Shown: in pieces, positions 1-10,404 of the stretch
How the letters are laid out: each line of letters begins with the position of its first letter
Numbering within the stretch: position 1 is the first letter of the stretch
Translations under genes and position numbers: made by a program
Assembly: GCA_028282505.1 (NCBI GenBank)
Contig: JANQHV010000068.1
Coordinates: 1-36,346 of the forward strand
DNA length: 36,346 bases
Source of the DNA: SAR324 cluster bacterium
GTDB taxonomy: Bacteria; SAR324; NAC60-12
Direction: 5' to 3'
Notes under the pieces: model-generated
Told to the model about the DNA's origin: nothing
What the model saw: only the letters and a program-made list of their open reading frames with translations
The model's database searches: none

Positions 1-61
1 GAAGCGAAGGATCTCTAAATGGCGGATATATGATAGATTCTTCGCTATGCTCAGAATGACA
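1..61. repeat. truncated palindromic intergenic repeat
   Basis: The left edge carries AGCGAAGGATCT (about 4-15). Some 25 bases later comes its imperfect inverted copy AGATTCTTCGCTATG, followed by CTCAGAATGACA. Together they look like the widely seen palindromic 'TTCGCT..GCTCAGAATGACA' intergenic repeat, with its left arm cut by the window edge. No coding potential is visible. Copies elsewhere in the genome would confirm it. Confidence 0.45.
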
Positions 62-492
62 AATCGTAAAAAAACGAATTCTCTAACAGGTTCTAAATAG
101 CTCACTATTCGCCTCAAATTTCTGAAAAAACCTCTCTCATTTTGGACGATTTTTCGTCACGGAAATAATTTTTAGTAACCTACATCAAATCATAGTACGC
201 GCTCCTTTAAATGGCCAAATCCATTTCCTTGATTTTTGGAGCAGTACATGCCATGACCAGATCTGAAAAATAAATTGACCATCCAGGCACTTCTTATTAT
301 GATCAAATCCATCGCTGTTGCGAAATTAAGAATAAAATTTAGAATCAGAGGGGACTCTTCACCGATCAAACCCTTGATATGACTGTAATAAAGAAGATAA
401 GGCCCTTAAATCTTTTAAATCTTGAAAATCAAGCGGGCCGCGCAAGCTCCTAAAACTGTGAGAAATATTGTTAACAGAAACAGGCAATACGA
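62..492 (+). promoter_or_regulatory. non-coding leader of the first NRPS gene, with a sigma70-like promoter
   Basis: About 430 bases hold no convincing gene. TTGACC (275-280) and TATGAT (298-303) are separated by exactly 17 bases, a good sigma70-type -35/-10 pair pointing toward the NRPS gene. That would leave a 5' leader of roughly 180 bases. A short hairpin CTTGA-aaa-TCAAG lies near 421-433. Bases about 84-160, read on the minus strand, resemble the repeat at 28500-28560 (shared GAGGCGAATAG/AAGGCGAATAG core). The promoter is a sequence match only. Confidence 0.45.
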
Positions 493-3400
493 ATGATTGT
501 AGAAATTAAGGAAATCCTCAATGAGATAACAGGAATCCCCGTTGTTGAAATAGAAGAGGATGTGGATCTTTTTGCATTGGGCATTGATTCGTTAATGATG
601 GCAGAAGCCAAACAAAAAATCGAAGCTCGCTTTGGGATAGAAATCGGGCTGGAACAATTTTTTGAAGAAGCTCCCACTGTCCAAAGAGTGGCGGGGATGG
701 TTGAAGAGTTGGGAGGAAATTCTCATGCAGTAGAGCCAGAGGAACGGATTGAAATTCCTGAACCGTTGATCGCTGAGCAACCCGTCTCTCCAGAACCAAT
801 GATGGTGGTAGACAGCCCTTCTATGACGTTTGATCAAAGTGCTTCTGCCCCACACCAGGGGTCTACCTTGGAAAAAATGGTTGCTTTACAAAATGAGACA
901 ATGAGGAAGCAACTGGATTTCATGACAATGCAGTTGGAAGTGATCAAGGGCCATTCTGTTGCTTTGCCAGAGACTGCCAATCATTCAATATCATTTCCCC
1001 AACCTGTTAATCAAACAACAGCACCCCAACCTGTTAATAAAGAAACGGTTTCTCAGCCTGCCAGTCCGCCAACAAAATCAGGGATTGCTTCCAGTCCATC
1101 GTCTTCGTTCGATCATGTCCAGTACACTGGTTTCCGCTCCTTAAAATTCACTAAAGATACGGATCTGTCTTTAGAGCAGGAGCAGTTCATTGCAGATTTT
1201 ACAGCCTCCTATACCAAGAAAACTCCAAAATCCAAGGAATATGCCACCCAGCATCGAGCACGTTTGAGTGATTGGATCAACACACTGGGTTTTCGTTTGA
1301 GCTTGAAAGAAATCAATTATCCAATTGTTGCCGCACGGTCATCGGGCACCAAGTTTTGGGACATTGATGGCAATGAATATCTGGACATCGCAATGGGCTA
1401 TGGGGTCAGTTATTTTGGTCATCGCCCCCCCTTCATCATGGAAGCCCTGGAGTCTCAAATTAAAGAAGGTTATGAACTGGCACCCCAGTCAGATATGGCT
1501 GGAGAAGTGGCCGGTTTGATACATGAGTTGACCGGAGTGGAGCGAGTGACCTTTTGTAATACCGGCTCAGAAGCGGTGATGGTGGCCATTCGTCTTGCTC
1601 GCACGGTCACAAAACGTAAAAAAATTGCCTTATTTGCAGGGGCTTATCATGGTATCTATGATGGCGTACTTGCCGTGTCAGGAGAAGAAGGAACATTGCC
1701 GATTGCTGCAGGTATTTTGCCGGAGATGGTAGAAAACGTCGTTGTGTTGAGTTACAATACGCCCAAGGCTTTGAACGAGATCAGAAAGCATGGAGAAGAA
1801 CTGGCCGCAATCCTTGTGGAACCGGTACAAAGTCGCCAGCCTCATATCCAGCCCAAAGAGTTCTTACAGCAATTACGCCAATTGTCTTCAGAAATTGGAG
1901 CAGCCTTGATTTTTGATGAAATGATCACAGGATTTCGTTGCCATCCAGGGGGCGTACAAGGCTATTTTGGTGTGAAAGCAGACATTGTGACTTATGGGAA
2001 AACAGTGGGTGGTGGAATGCCTATTGGGATTGTTGCCGGCACCGCTCGTTTTATGGATGCCGTTGATGGAGGTGCCTGGCGTTATGGTGATGATTCCTGC
2101 CCTGACAAAGAGGGTACTTTTTTTGGAGGGACTTTCTGTAAGCATCCTCTCACATTGGCATCTGCTCGTGCCGCTTTGTTATACATGAAGGAACAGGGAC
2201 CGGGTTTACAGGAGCGAGTGAATCGACTCACCGACAATTTTGCTAAAAAAATCAATGCTTTCTTTGAAGAAGAAGCCGTTCCTTTACAAGTAACATACTT
2301 TGCCTCACAATTTCGCTTTGAGGGATCTGGCAAGTATAACTTCTTGTTCAAACCCCTGGAAGTGGATCTGTTTTTTTATCTTTTGATGGGAAAAGGAATC
2401 TACACTTGGGAGAAGCGAATTTGTTTTTTCTCGACACAACATACTGAAGAGGAAGCCGAATTCGTGATCCAAGCCATCAAAGACACGATCAGGGAAATGC
2501 GGGAAGTCGGTTTTTTCTCTTTATCAGATAAGAGTGCATCGGAAGCGTCACAAAATGACCTTCCGTTAAAAAAAAAAACTAAATCCAGGGATGGACTGAG
2601 TTTTTCGCACCCCATGTCTTCTGGACAGAAGCGTCTTTTTATCATCAGCCAGCATGCCAGAGGAGCAGAAAACTATAACCTTTGTGGGGCATGTTGGTTA
2701 TCAGGAAAATTAGATGTAAAGCGGTTGGAGCACGCCTTCCAGGTCCTGATAGAGCGGCATGAAAGTCTGCGAAGTAGTTTTTTGGTTGAAAACGAGGAGT
2801 GGCTCTGTCGTGTTCATCCTGAAGTTCCATTTGAATTGATGGTCCAAGAAGGAGGAGAGGCAAGTGTGGAGGAACTGGTTTCTGGTTTTATCCAGCCGTT
2901 TGATCTTTCGAAACCTCCTTTACTAAGGGCCGGGGTCTGTCGATTTTCTGAAGATCGGTATTTACTGATAATTGATGCACATCACATCATTTTAGATGGC
3001 CTTTCCATGAGTGTGTTCATCCAGGAATTGATGAATCCCTATCAAGGTCTGTCCCTTCCACCTTTGCAAGCCCAGTTTAAAGATTATGTTTCCTGGCAAA
3101 ATCGCTTCTTCCAAAGTCCTGCTTTTATCAAACAAGAAACCTATTGGCTGGAACACCTCTCGGAAGAATTCCCTGTTCTCGATTTGCCCATGGACACGCC
3201 TCGTGGTACCGAATCACACTTCCGCAGGGCCGATTTTTTCATTCAACACCCCAGCGCTGAATTGAGTGCCTTGGCAAAATCACAGGGGACTTCTTTATAC
3301 ATGGTTCTGGTGGCTGCCTATTATGTCTGGCTTTTTCGGTTGACAGGCCAGGAAAATATTGTGATTGGAACGGTCAGTTCTCATCGTCCGTTTGTGGAAT

Positions 3401-6400
3401 TCAATCAAATCATTGGTATGATCACCAACACTCTGGCTATGCGGGCTTATCCGGCTGGAAGTAAGGACTTTGCTACTTTTTTAAAAGAAGTGAAAACCGT
3501 TTGTCTGGAGAGCTATGCCAACCCAGACTACCCCTTTGAGAGGTTAGTGGAAAAATTGGAACTCACGCAACCTCCAAATCGCCACCCCGTGTTTGAGACT
3601 ATGTTTTCTTATGAGAAGGCAAGTGAGCGGATGTTACGTCTCAAGGACATAGAAGTGACTCTCTGTTTTGAGAAGCATCGCTTCATGTTTGATCTGGCGG
3701 TGGATGTGATTGAAAAAACCGGGGTACTGCATTTCAACTTCGAATATGATAGCAGTCTTTTTAGAGCTGAAACCATGAGGCGTTTTGCTGGATACTTGGT
3801 CCGTATTTTAGAAGAACTGCCCAAACATCCTGAGCAAAAGTTGTCTGAAATCGAAATTTTGCCGACGACTGAAAAACAACAGCTTTTGGTAGAATTCAAT
3901 CAGACTCAAATGGAATATCCTCAGGACAAGAACTGGGTGAATTTATTCGAGGAGCAGGTAGAAAAAAATCCAGAGGCCATTGCATTGGTTTGTGGGAGTG
4001 GAGCCCGTGGTGAACGCTTGACTTACCAGCAGTTAAATGAACGCGCCAATCAGGTGGCTCATCAATTGAAGGAAAGGTTCCAAATTGGGAAAGATGACCG
4101 TGTTGCCATATTGATGGAGCGTACAGAGTGGATGATGATTGCTCTTTTGGGGATTCTTAAGGCCGGCGGTGCTTATGTCCCCATTGATCCTAATTTCCCC
4201 ACTCAAAGGATTGAATACATTCTGCAAGACAGTCAAACCAAGGTCGTGTTGACTGAAGACGAAGTGAGAGGCAAAGTATCTTTGCCTTCTTTTGTGGAGG
4301 TTGTCGAAATTTTTTGGATCACGACTGGAGAAAAAAGTAATCTGGATGTAACCATTCAACCTTCTGATTTAGCTTATCTGATTTACACCTCTGGTTCCAC
4401 AGGCAATCCGAAAGGAGTGATGATTGAGCATCGCAATGTAATCAGCTTTGCAGCCAATCTTCCTGACACTTTTGATATCAGTCCAACAGACATTATTTAT
4501 GGATTGACAACCTTGACCTTCGATATCTCCGTGTTGGAGTTATTGTGTAGTCTGATTCATGGCATACGAATTGTGCTGGCCTCCAACAAGGAGCGCAACG
4601 ATCCGAAGGCCATTGGTCAGGTATTGCAGCAAAAAGAGATAACGGTTTTGCAAGTGACTCCTTCCCGATTGAAGTGGCTGCTGGAGTCTCAGCATGTCGA
4701 TGTTCTCCAGTCTTTAAATGTCCTCCTGGTGGGAGGAGAAGCCCTGCCCAAATCTCTAGCCGAGCAACTGCAAGTCTTACGCAATACGAAAGTGTTCAAT
4801 GTCTATGGCCCCACCGAGACCACCATCTGGTCAACGGCCAACTTATTGAAGGATGGAGAAGTGACCATTGGGACTCCTTTGCTCAATGAAGAGGTCTATG
4901 TTCTTTCTGAACATGGACAACTTCAGCCTTTGGGAGTGATCGGAGAGCTATGTATTGGAGGAGCTGGGGTCGGTCGAGGTTATGCCAATCGGCCAGAGTT
5001 GACGGCTGAAAAATTTGTGAAAAATCCTTTCAGGAAGGGAGAAAATTTATACAGAACCGGGGACTTGGCTCGTTGGATGCCTGATGGAAATTTAGAGTTT
5101 TTAGGCAGAGGAGATGATCAGGTAAAAATTCGTGGCCATCGGGTAGAACTGGGAGAGATTGAGCATTATTTACAGAACCATCCTGCCATTGAGGAAGCTG
5201 TGGTAGTGGCCAGGGAGGTTGAAGATGGAGAAAAAGAATTAGCGGCTTACTTGAAAGGTGATGAAGGATTGGAAATAGCAAAGCTGCGGCAATTTCTTTC
5301 AGAATCTCTGCCAGAAAATCTGATTCCTTCTTACTTCACCTGGCTCGATCAGTTTCCGCTCAATCCCAGTGGAAAGATCAATAGAGGGGCGTTGCCTGAA
5401 CCGGAAGGAAAGGCTTTGCATTCTGCTTATGCAGCACCACGCAATGAGATCGAGGCGAAATTGGTGGAGTTGTGGGAGGAAATCCTGGGACAGAGTCCTA
5501 TTGGCATTCATGATAATTTTTTTGATCGAGGTGGGCACAGTCTAAAAACGGTACAGCTTTTTTCTCGTATCCAAAAACATCTGGAAGTGGAACTTTCCTT
5601 AAAAGACATTTTTTCTTTTTCCACAGTGGCCAAACTGGCAACAGTGATTACTGGTCAGGAAGTCAAAGAATTTGCTCCCATTGAACCGGTAGAAGAGGCG
5701 GCTGATTATGCACTTTCTCATGCACAACAACGTTTGTGGGTACTGCACCAATTGGAAGAGTCGTCTGTGGTGTACAATGTCACCGGTGCTTTGCTCTTAG
5801 AAGGAAATTTGAACCAGGAGGCTTTGATCCAATCGTTGCAAGCCCTGGTAGCTCGTCATGAGTCGTTGCGAACTTCCTTTGTCAGCGTTGCCGGAGAACC
5901 TCGACAGAAAATCGAAGAAACGGCTGAGTTGCAATTAGAGGAAGTGGATCTGAGACAGCAGGAAGATCCGGTTTCTGTTGCACAGGACATGGTTCAGGCA
6001 GAAGGAAATCACTCTTTTGATTTAGAGAAAGGCCCTTTGTTCCGAGTCAAACTGTTAAAACTTTCCTTGACTTCTCATGTCCTGGTGGTCAATCTGCATC
6101 ATGTTATCTGTGATGGTTGGTCGTTGGGAGTGTTGAGTCGGGAACTGGGAGTCCTTTATCATGCTGTCCATCAGGGAGAGAGTAATCCATTACCTCCGTT
6201 GGCGATTCAGTATAAGGATTACAGTGCCTGGCAAACGAATTGGCTGGCAGGAGAAGAAGCTCGTCAATCACGAGAGTATTGGCATGAGCAGCTTTCTGGC
6301 GAATTGCCCATCTTAGAATTGCCCACCGACCGTCCACGCCCTTTGGTACAGACTTTTGCGGGAAGTACTTTTGAGAAACAGTTCAGTCCCCAATGGACTC

Positions 6401-9400
6401 AAAGAGCCAATGAATTGATGAGGCAAGAAGACTCGACACTCTTTATGGGACTGGTTGCCCTGGTGAAGATACTGCTGTATCGCTACAGTGGACAGGAGGA
6501 AATCCTGGTGGGTTCTTCCATTGCTGGCAGAAGGCATGTGGATCTGGAAAATCAGATTGGCTGCTACATCAATATGCTGCCTTTGCGGGATACTATAGAG
6601 GGTAGCCAATCGTTTGCCTCTCTTCTGGCTCAGGTCAAGCAAACGACCTTAGCCGCTTATGAGTATCAGGATTATCCCTTCGATCAATTGGTTGATGAAT
6701 TGAAGTTAGAAAGGGATTTGTCCCGCTCTCCACTTTTTGATGTGATTGTCTCTTTACAAAACGAAGAGCAATCTCCTCCTCAACTGGAAGAGTTGCAAAT
6801 TGAAGATTTTTCTTTCTCTCAGGACGTCAGTCGTCTGGATTTGACCTTTAATTTTATGGAGCAGGGAGATGGGCTCATCTGTGAAATAGAATACAATACC
6901 AATTTGTTTAATGAAGGGCGGATTGAGCGCATGGGCAATCATTTAGAAATACTGTTGGACTCCATCCTGAACAGCCCGGCCCAACCCATTGATGAACTAA
7001 ACCTTTTGAAAGAGCGGGAAAGAGAGCAACTGTTGGTGGAGTTCAATGCCACTGCTTCAGAATATCCGAAAGACAAATCGGTGGTCGAATTGTTTGAAGA
7101 ACAAGTGTCACAGACTCCAAATGCTACGGCCCTGGTTTTTGAGGAGATCAGCCTGAGCTACAAGCAGCTCAATGCACAGGCCAATCAAGTGGCAACTCAT
7201 TTGCGGGAAAAGTTTGAGGTTCAACCAGAAGACGTGGTTGCCATCATCACAGAGCATTCCGAACGGATGGTCATTGCGGTGTTGGGTATTTTGAAAGCAG
7301 GGGCTGCTTATTTGCCCATTGATCCACTGTATCCCAATGAGCGTATTGAGCATGTTCTTCAGGAAGCCGAACCAAAAATGTTGTTTGTCGATGCTGCGGC
7401 AGCAAACCGTGTTTCAGAAACCACAATTCCTCAGTGTTCTCTTGATTGGAATGCTGATATGCAAAATGTTGCTACTGACAATTTATCAGTGGTGACCACA
7501 CCATCCTCCCTGGCTTATATCATGTATACTTCGGGCACAACAGGCATTCCCAAAGGATCATTGATTGAGCATCGCTCCATTGTGCGTCTGGTCAAGAATA
7601 CCAATTACATGGAGATTGAGCCAACGGATCGTATTTTACAAACCGGTTCCTTGGCTTTTGATGCATCCACTCTGGAAATCTGGGGGGCTTTGCTCAATGG
7701 GGCTCAATTGCATCTTGCCAGAGAAAATAAATTGCTCAATGCCATCGAGTTTCGAGATCTGTTAGCACAACGCAAAATTACGATCATCTATTTGGCTTCA
7801 GGATTGTTGAATCAGTTCATTGACATTGACTCCGGAATGTTCACAGGTTTGAAATATCTCTTAACTGGAGGAGAGCGACTTTCTCTGCCTCATATCAATA
7901 AAACACGCAGCAATCATCCCGATCTGGAAATTATCAATGGGTGTGGGCCGACAGAAAATACGACTTTTAGTGCTTGCTATCGGATCAATCATGAGTTCGA
8001 TCAGGATATCCCGATAGGTAAATTAGTAGCCAATACAAGAGGATACATTCTCAACAATCAGGATCAGTTGCAGCCCATTGGGGTCCCTGGAGAGTGGTGT
8101 CTTTCTGGAGATGGGTTGGCTAGAAAATATCTCAAAAATGATCCGTTGACAGCAGAAAAATTTGTTTCCAATCCTTTTGAGCCTGGTGAACGGATGTACC
8201 GTTCTGGAGACATTTGTCGCTGGACAGAAGATGGGAATATTGAACACCTTGGACGCAAAGACGATCAAGTCAAAATCCGGGGTTACCGGGTGGAGCCAGC
8301 CGAGATTCAGCACTGTTTACAAGAGTATCCCTCCATTCGAGAAGCTGTGGTGGTGACTAGAGAAGTGGAAGGAGGACGGGAATTGGTGGCTTATTTAGTC
8401 AGTGATCAGCAATTGGAAACTCCCCCATTATGGCAATATTTGTTTGGCAAACTCCCCAAATATATGATCCCTTCTTACTTCATTCAGCTCAAACAACTCC
8501 CATTGAATCGCAATGGAAAAGTGGATAAAAAAGCGTTGCCTGATCCAGAAGGAGGAGCACTGACTTCCTCTCCTTATCAGGCACCTCGCAATTCTCTGGA
8601 AGTTCAGCTAGTCAGTCTCTGGGAAGAAATCTTAGGCCAAAATCCAATTGGCATTTATGATAATTTCTTTGAGCGAGGAGGACATAGCTTAAAAGCGGTT
8701 CAACTGGTCTCCCGCATCCATCAGCAATTGGAACTGGAGGCTTCTCTGAGAGATGTCTTTGCTTTCTCGACGATTGCCCAATTAGCAGAAGTGATGCAAA
8801 ACAGGGATACCCAAGCTTTTCAGACCATTCAACCCGTTGCTCCTGCAGAAGATTACCACCTGTCTCATGCCCAACGGCGTTTGTGGCTCTCCCATCAGTT
8901 CGAAGAAAATCCAGTGGCTTACAACATCGCAGAGGCATTACGGCTTGAGGGAAATTTGGATAAAGATGCTCTTTTTGAGGCATTGAAGGCATTGTCAGTC
9001 CGTCATGAAGCACTGCGTACCACCTTTCTCAATGTTGGGGGAGAACCCAAACAAAAAATTCATCCAGTCTTTGATTTTCAACTGGAAGAGATTGATCTGA
9101 GTCAGAAAAAAAATCCAGACCAGCACGCTCAAACTCTCGTGCAGCAGGAAGTGCATCAGCCATTTGATTTAGAAAAAGGTCCCCTGGTGCGGGTGAAATT
9201 GATCAAACTCTGCTCAACTGCTCATGTGCTTTTCATTAATCTCCACCATATTATTTGTGACGGATGGTCTGTTGAAGTGATGGTTCAAGAATTAGGGACA
9301 CTCTATCGGGCTTTTCATCGAGGAGAAACGAACCCTCTCCTGCCTCTTTCTATCCAGTATAAAGACTATGCAGCCTGGCAACAGAAGTGGTTGGAAGGGC

Positions 9401-10218
9401 AACAGGCCCAAGAAGACCGGGCTTACTGGCACCAAAAACTCTCTGGAAATTTGCCCATCCTCGAATTGCCCACCGACCGTCCTCGCCCTGCGATTCAAAC
9501 CTTTCCAGGAAACTCATTTTGGATAGAAATGGAGGAAGAGCTGACTCAAGAAATTCAAAAGCTGATGCAAGCACAGAAAGTGACCTTGTTTATGGGGTTG
9601 ATTGCACTGGTTAAGATTTTGTTATACCGCTACAGTGGACAGGAAGACATTATCGTCGGAACTCCTGTAGCTGGGAGAAGGCATGCGGATTTAGAAGATC
9701 AGATTGGATGCTATCTCAATACGTTGGCTTTACGAAATTCCCTAGGAGGTTCACAGTCTTTTGAAACTTTCCTGGTCCAAGTCAAACAAACGACCCTGGA
9801 AGCCTACGAGCATCAAGAGTATCCTTTTGATCGACTGCTGGATGAATTGAATCTGGAGAGAAATCTTGCTCACTCTCCCCTCTTTGATATAATGGTCGTG
9901 TTGCAAAATCAGGAACAATCTCCTTTAATATTGGAGGAGTTATCTGTTCAAGAATTTCCATGTGCGTTGGAGGTGAGCAAGTTTGATATAGCCTTTAACT
10001 TTATGGAGAGGAGCCAGAGGTTGCTCTGTGAGATGATCTACAACACCGATTTATTTGATCAGGAGAGCATCAGCCAAATGGGAGAGCATTTTCAAATGCT
10101 GGTCCAATCTGTGATTGATGATCCGAATCAAGCTCTCCATTCTTTGAGTTTGTCCAAAGAAAATGAACAACAGCCGTTACCAGAAACGAGTGAAGTTTCC
10201 ACTCAATTTCATTTCTGA
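493..10218 (+). CDS. hybrid NRPS: ACP-AMT-C-A(Gly)-PCP-C-A(Val-like)-PCP-C
   Basis: This 3241-residue megasynthase starts with an acyl carrier domain (LGIDSL, phosphopantetheine Ser33) and a low-complexity linker. A class-III PLP aminotransferase follows (about 230-690; FDEMITGFR with Asp475, Schiff-base Lys503 in TYGKTVGGG). Then come C1 (about 697-1135, HHIILDG at 830), A1 (about 1145-1640, SGSTG near 1300), PCP1 (Ser1683), C2 (HHVICDG at 1869), A2 (about 2210-2650, SGTTG at 2347), PCP2 (Ser2732) and a complete terminal C3 (about 2788-3215, HHIICDG at 2918). The A1 specificity residues read DILQLGVIW(K), one change from a published glycine code. A2 reads DALYLGGTF(K), closest to valine codes. 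An ACP-aminotransferase ahead of a C domain is the layout that gives beta-amino fatty acids in iturin and mycosubtilin synthetases. Ending on a C domain implies hand-over to an A domain on the next protein. The start has only a weak ribosome site (CAGG), so it is less certain than the domain calls. Confidence 0.95.
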   Translation: MIVEIKEILNEITGIPVVEIEEDVDLFALGIDSLMMAEAKQKIEARFGIEIGLEQFFEEAPTVQRVAGMVEELGGNSHAVEPEERIEIPEPLIAEQPVSPEPMMVVDSPSMTFDQSASAPHQGSTLEKMVALQNETMRKQLDFMTMQLEVIKGHSVALPETANHSISFPQPVNQTTAPQPVNKETVSQPASPPTKSGIASSPSSSFDHVQYTGFRSLKFTKDTDLSLEQEQFIADFTASYTKKTPKSKEYATQHRARLSDWINTLGFRLSLKEINYPIVAARSSGTKFWDIDGNEYLDIAMGYGVSYFGHRPPFIMEALESQIKEGYELAPQSDMAGEVAGLIHELTGVERVTFCNTGSEAVMVAIRLARTVTKRKKIALFAGAYHGIYDGVLAVSGEEGTLPIAAGILPEMVENVVVLSYNTPKALNEIRKHGEELAAILVEPVQSRQPHIQPKEFLQQLRQLSSEIGAALIFDEMITGFRCHPGGVQGYFGVKADIVTYGKTVGGGMPIGIVAGTARFMDAVDGGAWRYGDDSCPDKEGTFFGGTFCKHPLTLASARAALLYMKEQGPGLQERVNRLTDNFAKKINAFFEEEAVPLQVTYFASQFRFEGSGKYNFLFKPLEVDLFFYLLMGKGIYTWEKRICFFSTQHTEEEAEFVIQAIKDTIREMREVGFFSLSDKSASEASQNDLPLKKKTKSRDGLSFSHPMSSGQKRLFIISQHARGAENYNLCGACWLSGKLDVKRLEHAFQVLIERHESLRSSFLVENEEWLCRVHPEVPFELMVQEGGEASVEELVSGFIQPFDLSKPPLLRAGVCRFSEDRYLLIIDAHHIILDGLSMSVFIQELMNPYQGLSLPPLQAQFKDYVSWQNRFFQSPAFIKQETYWLEHLSEEFPVLDLPMDTPRGTESHFRRADFFIQHPSAELSALAKSQGTSLYMVLVAAYYVWLFRLTGQENIVIGTVSSHRPFVEFNQIIGMITNTLAMRAYPAGSKDFATFLKEVKTVCLESYANPDYPFERLVEKLELTQPPNRHPVFETMFSYEKASERMLRLKDIEVTLCFEKHRFMFDLAVDVIEKTGVLHFNFEYDSSLFRAETMRRFAGYLVRILEELPKHPEQKLSEIEILPTTEKQQLLVEFNQTQMEYPQDKNWVNLFEEQVEKNPEAIALVCGSGARGERLTYQQLNERANQVAHQLKERFQIGKDDRVAILMERTEWMMIALLGILKAGGAYVPIDPNFPTQRIEYILQDSQTKVVLTEDEVRGKVSLPSFVEVVEIFWITTGEKSNLDVTIQPSDLAYLIYTSGSTGNPKGVMIEHRNVISFAANLPDTFDISPTDIIYGLTTLTFDISVLELLCSLIHGIRIVLASNKERNDPKAIGQVLQQKEITVLQVTPSRLKWLLESQHVDVLQSLNVLLVGGEALPKSLAEQLQVLRNTKVFNVYGPTETTIWSTANLLKDGEVTIGTPLLNEEVYVLSEHGQLQPLGVIGELCIGGAGVGRGYANRPELTAEKFVKNPFRKGENLYRTGDLARWMPDGNLEFLGRGDDQVKIRGHRVELGEIEHYLQNHPAIEEAVVVAREVEDGEKELAAYLKGDEGLEIAKLRQFLSESLPENLIPSYFTWLDQFPLNPSGKINRGALPEPEGKALHSAYAAPRNEIEAKLVELWEEILGQSPIGIHDNFFDRGGHSLKTVQLFSRIQKHLEVELSLKDIFSFSTVAKLATVITGQEVKEFAPIEPVEEAADYALSHAQQRLWVLHQLEESSVVYNVTGALLLEGNLNQEALIQSLQALVARHESLRTSFVSVAGEPRQKIEETAELQLEEVDLRQQEDPVSVAQDMVQAEGNHSFDLEKGPLFRVKLLKLSLTSHVLVVNLHHVICDGWSLGVLSRELGVLYHAVHQGESNPLPPLAIQYKDYSAWQTNWLAGEEARQSREYWHEQLSGELPILELPTDRPRPLVQTFAGSTFEKQFSPQWTQRANELMRQEDSTLFMGLVALVKILLYRYSGQEEILVGSSIAGRRHVDLENQIGCYINMLPLRDTIEGSQSFASLLAQVKQTTLAAYEYQDYPFDQLVDELKLERDLSRSPLFDVIVSLQNEEQSPPQLEELQIEDFSFSQDVSRLDLTFNFMEQGDGLICEIEYNTNLFNEGRIERMGNHLEILLDSILNSPAQPIDELNLLKEREREQLLVEFNATASEYPKDKSVVELFEEQVSQTPNATALVFEEISLSYKQLNAQANQVATHLREKFEVQPEDVVAIITEHSERMVIAVLGILKAGAAYLPIDPLYPNERIEHVLQEAEPKMLFVDAAAANRVSETTIPQCSLDWNADMQNVATDNLSVVTTPSSLAYIMYTSGTTGIPKGSLIEHRSIVRLVKNTNYMEIEPTDRILQTGSLAFDASTLEIWGALLNGAQLHLARENKLLNAIEFRDLLAQRKITIIYLASGLLNQFIDIDSGMFTGLKYLLTGGERLSLPHINKTRSNHPDLEIINGCGPTENTTFSACYRINHEFDQDIPIGKLVANTRGYILNNQDQLQPIGVPGEWCLSGDGLARKYLKNDPLTAEKFVSNPFEPGERMYRSGDICRWTEDGNIEHLGRKDDQVKIRGYRVEPAEIQHCLQEYPSIREAVVVTREVEGGRELVAYLVSDQQLETPPLWQYLFGKLPKYMIPSYFIQLKQLPLNRNGKVDKKALPDPEGGALTSSPYQAPRNSLEVQLVSLWEEILGQNPIGIYDNFFERGGHSLKAVQLVSRIHQQLELEASLRDVFAFSTIAQLAEVMQNRDTQAFQTIQPVAPAEDYHLSHAQRRLWLSHQFEENPVAYNIAEALRLEGNLDKDALFEALKALSVRHEALRTTFLNVGGEPKQKIHPVFDFQLEEIDLSQKKNPDQHAQTLVQQEVHQPFDLEKGPLVRVKLIKLCSTAHVLFINLHHIICDGWSVEVMVQELGTLYRAFHRGETNPLLPLSIQYKDYAAWQQKWLEGQQAQEDRAYWHQKLSGNLPILELPTDRPRPAIQTFPGNSFWIEMEEELTQEIQKLMQAQKVTLFMGLIALVKILLYRYSGQEDIIVGTPVAGRRHADLEDQIGCYLNTLALRNSLGGSQSFETFLVQVKQTTLEAYEHQEYPFDRLLDELNLERNLAHSPLFDIMVVLQNQEQSPLILEELSVQEFPCALEVSKFDIAFNFMERSQRLLCEMIYNTDLFDQESISQMGEHFQMLVQSVIDDPNQALHSLSLSKENEQQPLPETSEVSTQFHF

Positions 10219-10224
10219 TAGACC

Positions 10225-10262
10225 GTTTTGCATTAGAATCAGGTTTTTCAAAGGAGTTCTTA
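10225..10262 (+). repeat. 38-bp leader repeat, copy 1
   Basis: This segment just after the stop of the first NRPS matches 28588-28625 at 34 of 38 positions, including the run AATCAGGTTTTTCAAA and the end GTTCTTA. Each copy lies upstream of a biosynthetic gene. The 28588 copy is the right end of a larger MITE-like element. Here only that end is recognisable, so this may be a remnant. Confidence 0.7.
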
Positions 10263-10281
10263 GTATCGCTAATCAGAAAAT

Positions 10282-10376
10282 AAGTATTCAAATTCTTATT
10301 GTTACAGTCTTACTCTTAATCTATCGGAAATTGAGGGATTAAGATTAAAAATTTGTGTACTTCATTGTGAATACTT
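10282..10376. repeat. nested inverted repeat in the leader of the Thr NRPS
   Basis: AAGTATTCA (10282-10290) pairs perfectly with TGAATACTT (10368-10376). Inside lies a second hairpin, CTTAATC (10315-10321) with GATTAAG (10337-10343). The structure ends 40 bases before the preferred start codon. It could be a small mobile-repeat remnant or an RNA/operator structure. No T-run follows, so it is not a classic terminator. Confidence 0.4.
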
Positions 10377-10404
10377 GTACTTAATCAACACAAGAGATGA
10401 CCAT

